A stretch of 64,000 nucleotides of DNA from Phlebiopsis flavidoalba (lineage: Eukaryota > Basidiomycota > Agaricomycetes > Polyporales > Phanerochaetaceae): positions 744,001 to 808,000 of the forward strand of contig JAOCPU010000002.1 in the NCBI GenBank assembly GCA_035772785.1. The letters are read 5' to 3'. Shown piece after piece: positions 25,726 through 38,100 of the stretch. Every line of letters starts with the position of its first letter. The first letter of the stretch is position 1. The notes beneath the pieces were generated by a model. It was not told the DNA's origin. It worked only from the letters and a program-made list of their open reading frames with translations, and searched no databases. A program made the translations under genes and the position numbers.

Positions 25726-26353
25726 GTCATCATTCTCTGCAGCGTTGTAGCGCCGCGCAATGAGGTGCGTGACTGCTTACTGTTCATGCATTGTATTACA
25801 GCGGAGGCCGTACACTCATCGCGTCTTCAACTCACGCGCCGCTCCGGTAGTAGAGCGGAATCACAAGTTCTTCCTTCCATAGGGTTGCATCTAAGCTGTT
25901 GAATGTAGGTCACGACTCTTCTGCTTCCCGAGCACGAGCGACGCTGTATAAGCAGGTCTTGGCTATGTGACAATGCTGCTCGTTTTGACAAGCTGTACAT
26001 GCGCATAAATGTTTACTACCTTCATCTAGCCTTTATACATCAAAAACACAAGCCAAAAGACATGGTCCACACGAAGTACGTGACCAAACTTGTCTCGTCC
26101 ACACTACATCGTCTCCTGACATATATAGCTAATTCGGCGAGGAAAACCACTAGCAGGGCCACATTTTCCTGCAAATAACCACCAAATTCCATGGCACATT
26201 GACGCCGCCTTAGGCGGCCCACCACAGTCGGAAGAATGGTCTCGGAGACGCGCTGAGCGTCGTTTGGTCTGGTCTGATATTCTCACCCTGGATTTCCACC
26301 GTATGCTTGCATAACGGCTAACGTGACCGGAAACCATGAATTGTAAGAAACCG

Positions 26354-26361
26354 TATATAAA
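26354..26361 (+). promoter_or_regulatory. TATA box of DUF3455 copy 1
   Basis: TATATAAA lies 88 bp upstream of the ATG at 26442, followed by AACCTCACAAGC and CACCAGC, typical of a fungal transcription start region. Confidence 0.6.
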
Positions 26362-26441
26362 GGCTCCTCTGTCAACCGGAAACCTCACAAGCATTCACCA
26401 GCTTGCCTTCTAGTGGACCTGCGCCCGCCCCAGTCCTTACA

Positions 26442-27193
26442 ATGTTCGCAACCACCCTCCTCGCCATTCTCCTGTCCGTGCCTGCTGCAGTCACCGCGGT
26501 GCCTACTTCAAGAGAAACGTCCTGTGCGAACGTTTCCGTGACACACTGTACCCTTATTCCAGGTCACCCTCCACTGCCAGCGACCCGCCAACTCCCTGGC
26601 TTGCCTCTCCCATTTGCGGCGATACAGGGACCTAGGTTCGTCGGTCTTGGAGTTGGTGTGGCAGAACTACACTTGTGCATCCTCTGGGACGTTCTCGTGA
26701 GGTACGTCCAGCTACCCATACGACTAACCTACACGGTCGCTCACGGGGTCGTCCAGGTCTGTTGCGCGGTAGCCGAGCTCTTCGACATTTCTTGTCTCCC
26801 CGATAGTAAATTTGGGGAAGCTCACACGGCAAACGCCTTTGCAGCCGCCAATGCCTGGGAGAACGCTCCCTCCGTACCTCACCGCCCAACAGGTCGTTGC
26901 CGGCCCTCGGGCGAACTCAACCCACCCTTCGTGCTCGGACGAGCACTTCTTCATCGTCAACCCTATCACTGGGTCCGGCCTGTCCCCTAAGTGAGGACTT
27001 CACCTCCGCCAGCGAGGCAGGCCACCCGAATGCCTTCGTTGTCGGTGGCGAAGACGGAGATGTATTGGACCCTACGGACCCTCAGACCAATGTCGACTGG
27101 CTCAGTCTATTGAGCGCCGCACAAGGCGATCTGGCCCAGCAGGTCTACCGTGTTGATGACCAGAGGTGGACAGCCTCCGTCGTCTGTAATTAA
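26442..27193 (+). CDS. Secreted DUF3455 protein, copy 1
   Basis: DUF3455 proteins are small secreted fungal proteins, sometimes named malate dehydrogenase-like, without an established activity. The start at 26442 gives a clear signal peptide (MFATTLLAILLSVPAAVTAV). The mature part, pieced from three frames, has PRFVGLGVGV, a Tyr/Cys/Ser-rich tract near 26670, AVAELFDISCLPDS after an intron-like segment, AAANAWENAPS, HFFIVNPITGSGLSP, EDFTSASEAGHPNAFVVGGE, GDVLDPTDPQTNVDWLSLLS and AQGDLAQQVYRVDDQRW, which are the hallmark blocks of the family in order. The stop TAA is near 27191-27193. It is the best preserved of three copies in this window. Confidence 0.85.
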
Positions 27194-29160
27194 CACTTCG
27201 TGTAATTGTCTCTCTTCATAATATGACCCATTTGTGACGGCGTTTAAATCACAGTGCTACTAACCCGGCTCTCCGCATGAAAACATCTCGGGTCAAATAT
27301 ACTTCGGGGGGCAAGTAACTGTAGGTGCATGTTAGGATCGTTATATCAAAGTGATTACTAAGCCATGGGTTCTAGGGTTTCCTGGGTGGGTTCTTTGCTG
27401 GAGGAGCCTACAAGGTCGCGGTAGGGCTGATTGCGTCCCAAGGAGTCCCTTGACCTGCCTTGGAGCGATGCTAGTTGGTCCGAGAGCCCATCTGCTGCGA
27501 AGTGTACCGATAGTGACGTCCGCAAAACCCTGTTTGCTAAGTAAATGTAACACTGGAAAAGAATGTAATGCCAATCCACGAGACGGATTTGAATGCTTGC
27601 GATCACCTAGCTTCAGACCGGATTCAGACGTTTTCATCGTGGATTGACAGCGCAGCTGTCCGCAGCCGTCCGCACTCTGCCGCCTTTGTCTGTGCGCTTG
27701 CCGGTGGTGTCAGGGGTACTTGCCCCTGAATGTATGTCCATCTCGTCTTTCAATCGATCGTCCTTAGTCAGATCGTGAACTTCTTGCCGCATTGTGCTCA
27801 CCATTTGGGTCGTTCCTCCCCCCTACGAGTTACATCATTAATTTCCTCCTAATTGCCAGACCGGCGTGGTGGCAGAAGTGAGAAACTTTACGGCAGATCC
27901 TACATAGCGGTGGCTACTCATTGATCGCTGTGTTGAGTGATACACTGCCGTGATTATACGGATCTGTCAGGGGAAATGTCGCATCCTTGCTTACCAAGTG
28001 ATAGCCACCAGTGACCATCATTACTATAGCTGGCTTGTGGAAGACGGACGTGCATTCAAGGACACGAACGTAGAATATTACCTTCGTTTGGACCGCTACC
28101 TAGACATCAGACCAGACGTGTGCCTCTTTTTAAATGCGACTGATGGCGATTCCATACCATCTTTTTTCATTCTCGTTGTTCTCTCAACTATACATTGAAT
28201 CATGTTGCGGTTCAACAGTAATACGACGTATACGCTATAATGTTTAAGCCACATTATTTAAAGCAAGTGATCATCTTAATAATTGCGATGTCTTTTAGAT
28301 CAGTAATTCAATTTATCTCCTCTCTTACTCTATAGTTCGTTCGCCACTAGATATATGCCTTTTGCATCTTCTTCTTACGAGGCTGATACTGAATTTTATC
28401 GTGACGGGACAACTTTAGGCCTCGCAAAATTGCCTGTTCTTACGGACGTGTACTGGAACGGGTTCCTACTACCTGGGGCCAGGGTCATGCTACTGGCAAC
28501 GTCGCTTTCTAGTACCAGTGCGTCCGCTTCTTGTGATGAATAGTACGTAGAGACCTATCAAGGGATCTTATCTGTCATAGACGTGGCGTGTAGCACCGCA
28601 TCAACTTGCCTAGGACATTGGATGCTATGTTATGTATATGTATACGCTCGCGGTATCCAGAGCGTATTGGGACGGTGTCCACAAAGTCTGCCTCTAATTT
28701 GTGGTTTGCCCCTCGGCTAGAGCGCACAGGTGAACTACTTGCGGTTGTCGTCTTGTTGTCATGCTTTCAAGACTACTTGTGATTGTCGCTGTTAGAGGTC
28801 GAGCCTGCTTTGACCTCAGGGCGAATGTCCATAGCACCAAATGGCTAAAAAGGACTCTTCTGTGTGACATCTCTCGATTTGTCACCGTTCCACCGTCCCA
28901 ATCCAACATGGCGAATACTCCATCCGACGACCCTCGTAGCGTGCCCCCATGTGCGGGGTCGGATACCCAAGTATTGTTTGTGCGACTTGGCGTCGGCGCT
29001 ATCAAACACTAATAGCGTGTAGAATACATCCTGGTTCTTTCACGTGAGCGCATATCACACTGATCATTTATTTCAATGCCACTCAACGGTTGTCTTTAGA
29101 GTTCCACAGGCGCGGTTGCTGAGATTTTCGATATCTCATGTCGTCCAGAGAATAAAGCTT
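27194..29160. other. Intergenic region between DUF3455 copies 1 and 2
   Basis: Mostly AT-rich with scattered stops. 28030-28200 (plus) contains VEYYLRLDRYLDIRPDVCLF, which looks mildly protein-like but cannot be joined to neighbours. I find no N-terminal half for DUF3455 copy 2 here. Confidence 0.4.
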
Positions 29161-29169
29161 CGAAAAGCC

Positions 29170-29545
29170 CTCACAGATCGTAGCTTTGGCGGCTGGTGGA
29201 AGGCGCTGCGCGCTCTACCATCATTGACAGAGTCAAGAGGTTATCAAGGACCTTGAGTGTCCCCCACCCTACCTTTATCCTCGGGCAAACACTTCTTTAT
29301 CGTCAACCCCATCACGGGATCCGGCCTTTCCCCGAAGCTGGGATTTTACTTCTGCAGTTGAGGCAGGGCATTCGAGTGCTTCGTCGTCCGGAGCCAAGAC
29401 AGGAGACGTGCCAGCTCCCGACGGACGCCCAAACACGAACATCGACTGGCTGAGCCTCAATGCAGCACAAGGTGATCTAGCCCAAGCAAATTTTCAGAGT
29501 TGTCACGAAAGGTGGCCAGCCTCCATCCTCCGTGGGTAGTCGCAC
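29170..29545 (+). pseudogene. DUF3455 copy 2, 3' fragment
   Basis: Only the second half of the family is present. The pieces are FGGWWKALRALPS-type sequence, FILGQ, HFFIVNPITGSGLSPK (about 29286-29335), and AFVV followed by RSQDR in another frame. The order and spacing match the C-terminal half of copy 1, and the nucleotide run encoding the VNPITGSGLSPK block is very similar. No signal peptide, first-half blocks or TATA box are found in the preceding kilobase. This is best read as a truncated duplicate. Confidence 0.7.
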
Positions 29546-30936
29546 CTAAGTCGTTTATTACACATCAATAATCCCGATTCTTCAGTGCACTCCGGGGACT
29601 GCAGACATTTCAGTCAAGTACACGTCGCAATATTGTGAGTACCTCTTCAACTGTCATGCGACCATCCAACTTACGTATAACTCTCAGTAGGGTTTCCTCG
29701 GAGGCTCTTTCTGAATACTCTGAGCTTGTCGAGATTCGGTTCAGATTCTTTTATCTCTGTTTGACGAACCTCAGATACTACGTACACCGGTTTGATGTGC
29801 GTACATTGATTGTACTGGCCGCTGTCTGTGTACGACCGCCGAATGCTTTCATGAAGAGACGTTAGATTTCGGCTTACAACTTCATTTCGGCTAGTAGCCT
29901 AGTAGTAGGACGTCCAGAAATTATTTAGTAACATCGTTGCTGCAAGCGCGGCAATAATGATGAGATTCTGTCATTGGCTGATTCAGCCTGGTTGTCCAAT
30001 CACATCACGTGCCGGGGTCTAACTGGAGTCGCGCGACGCGCGCCGTCACGCGTGCGCAAACCGCTCTGTACGACCAATGACCATGCTTAAAGATCCCAGA
30101 GCTGTTTCTGCTGCTCTGCGGGTGCCGCTGTCTGACGGGTGATATGCTACAACTGATATTCTGGTATACATGCATGCCACTCTACCAAACACCGCAATTT
30201 TGGAGGAGATCGCTTAGGAGATTTGACCGGGGGGAATCGGTCGATACCGCCGGCGGAGCCACGACGTTTTCCGCTACTACGCTGCGGTCTAGTACGCATA
30301 CATTATTTTTCTACTTAGTCCTTCGATTGCTTATGGCTTCCTCTGTTTGAAAACAGGGCGAAGCACGCGCACCCTCAGCTGCTCGTCCTGACAAGAGCTG
30401 TGTTAAACATCGCAGTGCTCGAACGTGTCTCAATGCCGTGTGGACTCTAGTATTCATGCTCGCTCGATGCTCATTAACACGAAAACTTTCTTGCGCCAAG
30501 AAATGAGGATATTTCTCCAGAGATGACGTGCTTTGTTTCAGGGTCAAACTGAGAGGCACACTCGGTTAGTCGCCAGGCATGTAACCCTAGTATGTCCGCT
30601 AACTTCATCAAGATCAATACCCAATCGGTTGTCAAGTGCGACTCAACAGGCTTGTGGCGGGGTAAACCAGTACCAACCGCTTGATCCCCCTCTGACTTTG
30701 TGAAGATCAAGTCCCTGCCATCAATGCTATACATCGACCACCTGTCATCATGTCCGGAACAATCTGAGTGGGTTGTTGATGTGAACAAGCGGCGACGCAC
30801 TTGAGCCTGACACATGGCACTTGGACGAACGGTCGGCAACCAAACGGTCAAAAATAATGCGATGTCCCTTGTACCACCCCTGAGTAACAATCAGCCCCTA
30901 TAAACGTTACGAGCTGATGCGAGCGGCTTTCACAGG
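29546..30936. other. Intergenic region between DUF3455 copies 2 and 3
   Basis: Contains inverted and direct CCAAT-type boxes (ATTGG near 29974, CCAAT near 29996, ACCAATGACC near 30073) and a CACGTG E-box-like site near 30006, which together look like a promoter, but no convincing gene follows. A 138-residue minus-strand open frame lies at 30474-30890. Confidence 0.35.
30474..30890 (-). CDS. Open frame of 138 codons, unrecognised
   Basis: This is one of the longer uninterrupted frames in a noisy window. Composition is protein-like (DDRWSMYSIDGRDLIFTKSE, ISGEISSFLGARKF). There is no signal peptide, membrane helix or family motif. No promoter or splice sites were assigned. It may be a real short gene, an exon, or chance. 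Confidence 0.22.
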   Translation of the reverse strand: MLLRGGTRDIALFLTVWLPTVRPSAMCQAQVRRRLFTSTTHSDCSGHDDRWSMYSIDGRDLIFTKSEGDQAVGTGLPRHKPVESHLTTDWVLILMKLADILGLHAWRLTECASQFDPETKHVISGEISSFLGARKFSC

Positions 30937-30944
30937 TATAAATT
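30937..30944 (+). promoter_or_regulatory. TATA box of DUF3455 copy 3
   Basis: TATAAATT lies 111 bp upstream of the start at 31048, comparable to the arrangement before copy 1. Confidence 0.5.
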
Positions 30945-31047
30945 CCCCCGTATGTTGAGTGACGTGAGTGTTCACAGAGCATTTTTGGTACAGTGCATTC
31001 AGCTCTTTTCTGTTCCCTCTTTCCGGCGACTCTCCCACATTCCTAGC

Positions 31048-31790
31048 ATGATGCTCAAGTCACTCCTTTTCACGGTGTTTGCTTCCACCTCCCACGGTAT
31101 CTTGCAGCGCCCTCTGCGCACCGCTTCCAGACTTCGCTCTGTGATGTGTCTAAAGACACATGGGCCACACCTTCCACTGCGAATACCGGTGCAAGCCCCT
31201 TGGCTACCCCTATAGCAGGGGGCGGGTCCCAAGTTCATCGGTCTTTCGGAGTGTGTTTCCAAAATTACACCTGCTCATCTACCGGCACTTACAGGTACGT
31301 TCAATGGTTTCATGTTCGGCGAGGGCCGTTTGACTTAATGTTTCTTTAGCTCCGTTGGCGCCTATGCCGAGCTCTTCGACATTTCATGTCTCCCCAGTCC
31401 ACCTTCGGCGCCATAACCGACGGTGCCTGGTCTGCCTGGCAGCATGCGCCCAGCACTGTGACCGTGTCCGACATCGTCAATAGCGCTGCTCAGCCTCAAG
31501 TCCGGCCACACCCGTTCTTGGGCCAGCACTACTTTATTGTCAACCCCCCATCAACGGCTCCGGTCTCTCGCCCAAGTGGGACTTTACGTCTGCGAGCGAG
31601 GGGCCGGTCACGCCGATGCTTTCGTCGTAGGCAGCGAAGACTGGAGACGTTCTCGCACCGAGCAACCCCACGGTCAACGTTGACTGGTTGAGCTTGAAGA
31701 ATGTACAAGGGTGACCTTGCCTCGCAAGTCTTCAGGATTGAGACATCGCCTCATGGGTGGACAGCCTCCGGCTTCGGTTAGTCACACTAC
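31048..31790 (+). CDS. Secreted DUF3455 protein, copy 3
   Basis: The start MMLKSLLFTVFASTSHG is a signal peptide. After frame changes the family blocks follow in order: FIGLSECVS, the Cys/Ser tract near 31265-31295, SVGAYAELFDISCLPSP (after an intron ending near 31350), a Trp/Ala/Pro block near 31425-31455, FLGQHYFIVNP in shifted frame, DAFVVGSEDW and VDWLSLKN-like sequence, ending with the GGQPPAS motif (about 31757-31777) typical of the C-terminus. At least five frame changes are present. It is a full-length copy, unlike copy 2. Confidence 0.75.
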
Positions 31791-32321
31791 ACCCGCGAGT
31801 ATAACTAACAATTTTAGCCTAACCCATCGTTCTTGTGTGACCCGTGCACGCCCGGATCGCACAGGCAGAACTTTCAGTTAAACTACGCTGGTCTCAGTAC
31901 TCAGCGTACTGTGCATGCCACGAACTCAAAATCAACACATGCTGACCTACTCGACAGTGGTTTTATGGCGGGTCTCTTTAATTGAGGCACTTCCTCCAGT
32001 AAGGAAGTACGTCGGTGTAGTGTTCTATCTTCGTCAACGAGAGCATGAGCAGAAGTGGAAAAATTTTTTTATGGGGTTAATGGCATCCCATTAGTAGTAG
32101 TTGGTATTACCCTACCTAATCGGCTTTTCTTTCACTTATCTCCTTCTCGGGTGGACTGTCACTTCGCACATGTTTGACCACATCTATCAGCATACTGTAA
32201 GCCATAGACATTTCAAATTCAGGGACAAAGCGCGAAAGTATTAAGTGTGCTGAATACACTACGAGGGGGAGGAAAGCTATAATTCAGCTCTACAGTGCCT
32301 ACTACAGTTGCAAGATCATGG
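31791..32321. other. Convergent 3' flank between DUF3455 copy 3 and the GMC gene
   Basis: AT-rich, no coding signal, no repeat recognised. Confidence 0.5.
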
Positions 32322-34790
32322 CTACATTCGCACATTTTTTATCATATCCGCACACTTCTCCGCTATCGCGATTACTGGGGGCCATGAGATGAGCCGCAGG
32401 GACTTGTGGGAAAACGCTCGCGTCGCAGATCCTGAGATTCGATATACCGTGCACTTTCAGCTCATCGTCTACAACTCCCCGGTCCTTGAGCATCGTCCAA
32501 GGGGCGCCATACGAACATGAGCTACTGAAGTGGAAGAAACTGTTGTTGTCTGTTCATTGATGAAAAGTGTCCACATCCTCGTCGGCGGTAGGACTTGGGG
32601 ACCATGAAATCGATAGCAGCATATCCAGCTTTTCGCATTTCTTTGGTGAGACGCATGCAGATGCGGGACTGCAGAACGGAGAGTGGCTCTATCTGCGGCG
32701 GGAGCCTGAAAGATAGTTTAGGTCAGTCACCGCTACACTGGTGTATCGAATGGATTTGATGACACATCCACGAGGCCGGACTTTCCTGTTCCCACGGGAA
32801 GCGCAGGCCCCCGCCAGGAGTGTGGCGATAGCATGCAGAAACCACCTTTTGGATTTGTCGAGATCTCCAGGGGCACACGAAAATTCGTGATTGCGCCCTG
32901 AGAGCAGAACCCTCATAAGATATATGACGGCAAGTGGCTAAATAAGAGTGCGTACAGTCATGATCTCGATATCTGGGATGTTCTCCGGGCGGGAAGAGTC
33001 CTTATCCTCAACCGTTAAGGGCCTTTGAGCATGATTCTCGTCTAGACCACGAACGACGCCTTGGTGAAGATAGACAGCTCCATGAAGTAGTCTTTGAGCC
33101 AGCCGTCGCCTACCTAATACAAGATACCGAAGAATTTGATAGATGAGGTACCATGGCGTCACAAAGAGGGCAATGATGGAGTCCCAAAGGGGGCATTGCC
33201 CCCGACCTACCAAGATGGGGCCCATATGATCTTGCTATCCGTAACGTGTTAGTGGTGCTGTAGTATGTTCGCAAGAGCGTTATTGTCACGGACCAGGCCA
33301 AGCACCAACGCCGTCGTTCTAAAGCATGAACCACGGGTAACTCCGAGCGAATTCAAGTGTTCGACAGGCCCCACACCGCATAAGACAGAATGTGTTAGAT
33401 GGGTCTTCTAGAGCCTTGCGCTTATGTCGCACCTAAGTAATAACACCTGAGGAGACCTCAACGCAGCACGCCCACCACATGAATAGAACGACCTCTCTCC
33501 CTAGCTGATACGTAGTCAAGGATGACAGCAGCCTTGTTTGTTGTGATGGCTGTAACACAATGCCTATCGCCCGGAGGGACCCATCCTCTGAGCGCATGAT
33601 GTCAATTTGCGGGCGATAGTGTTCGTGCAGATGTGAAGGCGCTCCGTGTGCGCGGAGAGCGAACGACCACCCCCGCCGGGAGGGAGGGAGGTAAGCGCGA
33701 TACGTGCTGCTGGACGCTTGCCCGACTGGTCTACTGTCTGGTTAATCAGAAAGTGTCCAGAGCTCCCAACGTCTCATCGTTGATATCTTTGCCAATCGCG
33801 AGGCCGATCTTCTCGGCGGGGCGCGGGCAATCCTAGAGGAGGGGGGTCAATCCTCAGTGGGGGAGTAGTAATTAAGGTTCCTGGCGCGTACTGTGCTGAA
33901 CATGTCCACACAGCTCTCCCAAAGCTCTCGGGGTGGCGCTTGAATTTGTAGAGGTCCTTTGAACATGATCAGGTACGACGGAAAGACTTGAATGGCCACC
34001 AAATTTAGGCTTACCCGTCACTGCCATAATGCTTGCTAGGCGGTGACGCCCCAGAATCCTTCCGCCTTCCTAAAGTAACGGTACTAGCTCATCGTAGCTC
34101 CAGCCCTTGCGACCTGCTTGAGCCCAAGCGTTGAACTCGCCTGGCACAGCTCGAGTGTACTGCATGCCGTTTGATACCTGGATGTGCCGCCAAGTCCGGT
34201 ACCAGATGTGGACGTCGGTCGTGCGATTGCCTGCAGGCCGGCGGTGGCCACACAACACTGTGCTTCCTGTCCGAGAACTGGAAGGTGTAGATAGTAAGGG
34301 AAATTTGTCCAGCCAATATCTCTCGCATCTCCGCGTTCAATGAGCAACACCGTGCAGCCATGGTCTTCCGTCAGCCGTCGGGCGAGGACACAACCTGCGG
34401 TACCACCTTTACAGGGCAATTTCAGCGTGAGAACAGATACCATCCCACAATGAAGACTCACCTCCCACAATAATATAATCATATTCTTTGCGTAGCTGTT
34501 GGGGAGACTTCTGAGGGTACGTTTGTGAGAGCGGCCACATTGTCGTGCTGGACGAATGTAGCGGACCATTTTGCAAACCGACAAGGTTCTCTTGTATCTG
34601 TCTTATACGGTCAATGATGCACCACGACCAGGGTGCGCACAGTGCCTGTTTGAAACACATCGGTGCCGGACAGATAGTAGTCATCGGCGTTACGCCTTTG
34701 ACCATCAGGACCAGCCACACGCATTGCCGTGCTAAAATACGCAATGATACGTGACCAGGCGCATAGAACCAGTAAGTCATAGCTACAAGG
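32322..34790 (-). CDS. GMC oxidoreductase (aryl-alcohol/glucose/methanol oxidase family)
   Basis: FAD-dependent alcohol oxidases or dehydrogenases of the glucose-methanol-choline family, often secreted or peroxisomal in wood- and litter-decay fungi. On the minus strand the FAD-binding start reads KEYDYIIVGG (34460-34500), then after an intron GGTAGCVLARRLTEDHG and CTVLLIERGDARD. The next blocks are TSGTGLGGTSR, NGMQYTRAVPGEFNAWAQ in another frame and GRKGWSYDELVPL. The middle third (32.9-34.0 kb) is heavily broken. The C-terminal block has GVVDDELKVHGISNLRICDA, SVFPQVPAAHLMAP and EKCADMIKNVRM with TAG at 32322-32324. The His of AAHLMAP corresponds to a conserved C-terminal position. The substrate cannot be assigned. 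N-terminal targeting is unclear; a hydrophobic stretch near 34680-34770 is possible. Confidence 0.9.
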
Positions 34791-35169
34791 AGCAGTCAAC
34801 ATGCAGGATTGTTTAGCTGAGACCTAGATACTAAAGCCTCCGAGTCGCACCTGAAGAAAATGGTTCGCAAAGAGAAGGAAGTGCGGCACCGTGGGCTCTG
34901 CGCGCTACAGAAGGCAGCTGATTAGCGCTTATCACGTAACGACGATGATGTACCGTGCAATTATTTAAATCTCGCCGCGGTGTCGTTGGATTTCTTGTGA
35001 CTCATTTGGGTGGTCGTGCAAATGAAATGGAAAGGTAAAATGCACCCGTAAATGCAAAATACACAAGCCTTACCCCCCCCCCTACCCCGACCCCACCCTC
35101 AAAGCCCTAAGTCACAAACGAAAAATAGCGAAGAAAATGTTACCTGAATGGGAAGCAAAGGACTCGAGG

Positions 35170-38100
35170 GAAGGACTCGGTACCAGAGAGTCGCAAAATC
35201 CCTCGAGTTGGCACCTGCAATGATATGCTGATCGTCTGCAACCGCACGTCTCTCGTTCCTCGTCCTCAACACTGCGAGTCCGGTTCCGGACAAGGTTGGG
35301 TGGTAATGTGGTTGTGCAAAGTGTTCCCGGAGGCGAGCTTTCGACTTCAGTCGCCGTGCGCACCTACCCTACAAGCAAACTTCAGGGTGTGTCGTCTCAA
35401 TTACTACCGGCGGGCTACCTCACCCTCAACTCAATACCAATGTCTTCGTGACCTGAAAATGGCTGGTTCTAACTAAGGCCGAGTTTGGAAGGATAACATA
35501 TCATGGATTCATGACCCATCAGCCAATCAGCGAACACCACAGCGTAATGCAACCATACCCCAGATGCAGCAACAATAAGAAGGAAACGCGATGTATATTG
35601 GGTTGAACAGCACATTTCTTTTACATCGCCTCATTCCATCCAAGCACGACGATAAGCACTCCGTACATACCACAGTATGGGATTTGTGATGCAAACACTC
35701 GACACTAGTTGCTGCGCTTGGCTTCCGACATAGAACGCATCAGCGTCTTTACGGAAGCGGCTAGTGAGTCTGGTCAAGCGCTTTTAGTTTCGGTGAAGAT
35801 AGTTAGTGACGAGGGGAAGTCGAAGTCATCCTCAGCGGAGGCGAGTGGGTCGTGAGGGTTCAGATGGCAGAACATGAGATGATAGCGAGCCGTTTCAGAG
35901 GACGAATCGACGGGGGAGATCTTTGTTAATAGAGGCGGTATGAGATCCAAGGTCTGTGATAGAAGTGTTAGATATCTCCAGAGTCACAAATGAGTAAGCG
36001 AAATCTGAAAGCAAAAAAACGCTCGTCTTTCGCTATCGAGGACGAATGCGCCACAATCGGTCATCGTTTGGCGTCCAGAAGCCGGGGAAACACCCTTTCT
36101 CATCAACCGGAAACGTTCTTCGAAGTATGTTCGAAGCATATTGGCCAGGAAACTCTGCATCGGCACGGTGCCTGCTCGTCGGAACCGTCAGTACTCCGAC
36201 CAGAGCTTACCCAATGCCACGTTTCTTGCGTGTAAACAGCTATGCCAGAGCATGTGCTTATGACCCCTTTTCTTCGGTTTAGCACGGTCAATTAAAACCT
36301 GAAGGCACGTTCAAAACTTGTCTGATGTGCTAACGAGAATGTGAGGATGATAAACCCTAATCTATACGCCTTCTTGTAAAGTACGCAGACTCCGAACTTG
36401 CCGAGAGTATCACGGGAACAGATAAACCGTACAAGCGACATTTCTATCCCCAATATTGTCAGGTGTAGGCTTACTGAGATACCAAAATCAATGGGCCTCG
36501 GCAAATATCTAGCGCGCTGATTGAAGTTTCGCCTTATGGAAATCAGGGAACACGTCTCGGCACATTCGTCAACAACAACATAGTGAGTATAATTAGAACC
36601 TCACGACCACACAAGCACATTGGGAGCACATCCCTGTCATTAGACTGCTCGTAATTCCTTGCAACTGGCCCGGCGATACTAATTCTATACTCCTCTCGAA
36701 GTCGACCTTGCAAATTCCTCCTTCGTAGCACCCTAATGATTGTCTCTTAAGTCTGTTCTACCGAGGCGAACAAAAGCCTCTGTGGCCACCCTCCCTCGCA
36801 GACAAATCGCACCTCTCATCACAACACATTCTTCCGTATTCGCCTGCTGACACAATCTTCACACGCACCACAACTTGTAAGTTAATCTCCGCGCATTACC
36901 TTAGTCGCATCTCTTGCTTGAAAAACACAAAAAACCAAAACAAAAAAACTGCTAGCGAGGGGTCAAATAGATGACTTGTGAGGTATCTTCAGCTGCCGTA
37001 AGTATAACCACAGCGCGGCCAGATGAGCGTTGAGTTCGAGGACGGAGATGAGGTATACACGTTGAGCCTTATAGACGCCTGGGTCGGTATCGAGACGGTC
37101 GCGGTCGTACCGTGTCGTCTCCCCACCCTGCTTGTAGGCACAGCAGCGGGCGATCAAATGTCTCTTAGCTCATACTTGCCAATCAACTACCCCAAAGCTG
37201 CCGAGTAGCGCCAGTAACGCACTCATTGACACCTAGAGCCCTCGGGACAACCTTGCGATGCCCTAGCCTCTAGATATGTCGTCGCCTGGGGTTTCTCACT
37301 GTGCGTTGAACTTCGCCCTAAGAGCACACAGGCAGAAGAAATTATCATTCGCAACGGAACTGAGCCAACTAGGTCTCCTGTTGTGTTGGTAGGTCACAGT
37401 ATCCTTGTTCGTTTGAACTTTGGTCCTATCAAAGTAATGTTAAATAATCATTTGGCCCTAGGTTATTTCGACGGCTACTCGCAACGCCTCCAAATACCCC
37501 TCCATTGTAGAAACGGCGACAACATCCGCGGGGATGCGCTTTGTGATATGCTTGGCTTGAACCAATGAGTCTTCTCTGCTATTGGTCCACAAAAGCGGCT
37601 GTCGGAAGTCGCCATTCATATCAGATTCGAAATTTGTCTGCGGGACGAGAATCTTGTGGGGAAGAGCGGCAAAAGACGGTCTGAAAGTAGGTAAAGACAG
37701 TGTGGGACGGTCCTTGCGAGCTCTGTAGGGTTTTTTGACAGGGAGTCCCAATATCTTCTCGCATTTCTGCAGTCAGAGTAGCTAGCAGCAAGTTCGTGCA
37801 AGAGGTTGCTCGTGACGCATCGTGAATCACGGACATTACGAAGAGAATTAGTCTGTGCGCAGTGGGATTGTGCGCTTCTACGAAAACGGATGATATTTAG
37901 GCAATGAAAATTCAGGAGACGTCACGCAGCCGTACCCGGCGTTCCTTCATTCCAAACAATCACAAGGCGTGTCATACCTGGTCCAAACAATTCACGTGTC
38001 GTATGTAGCCTGACCCATTTTAGCACCCTGTTAAGAGACCGAATTAGATTCCTACAAATATGTTTCAACTATGATGCACGTTCCGAGGAAGCGAGCGAGC

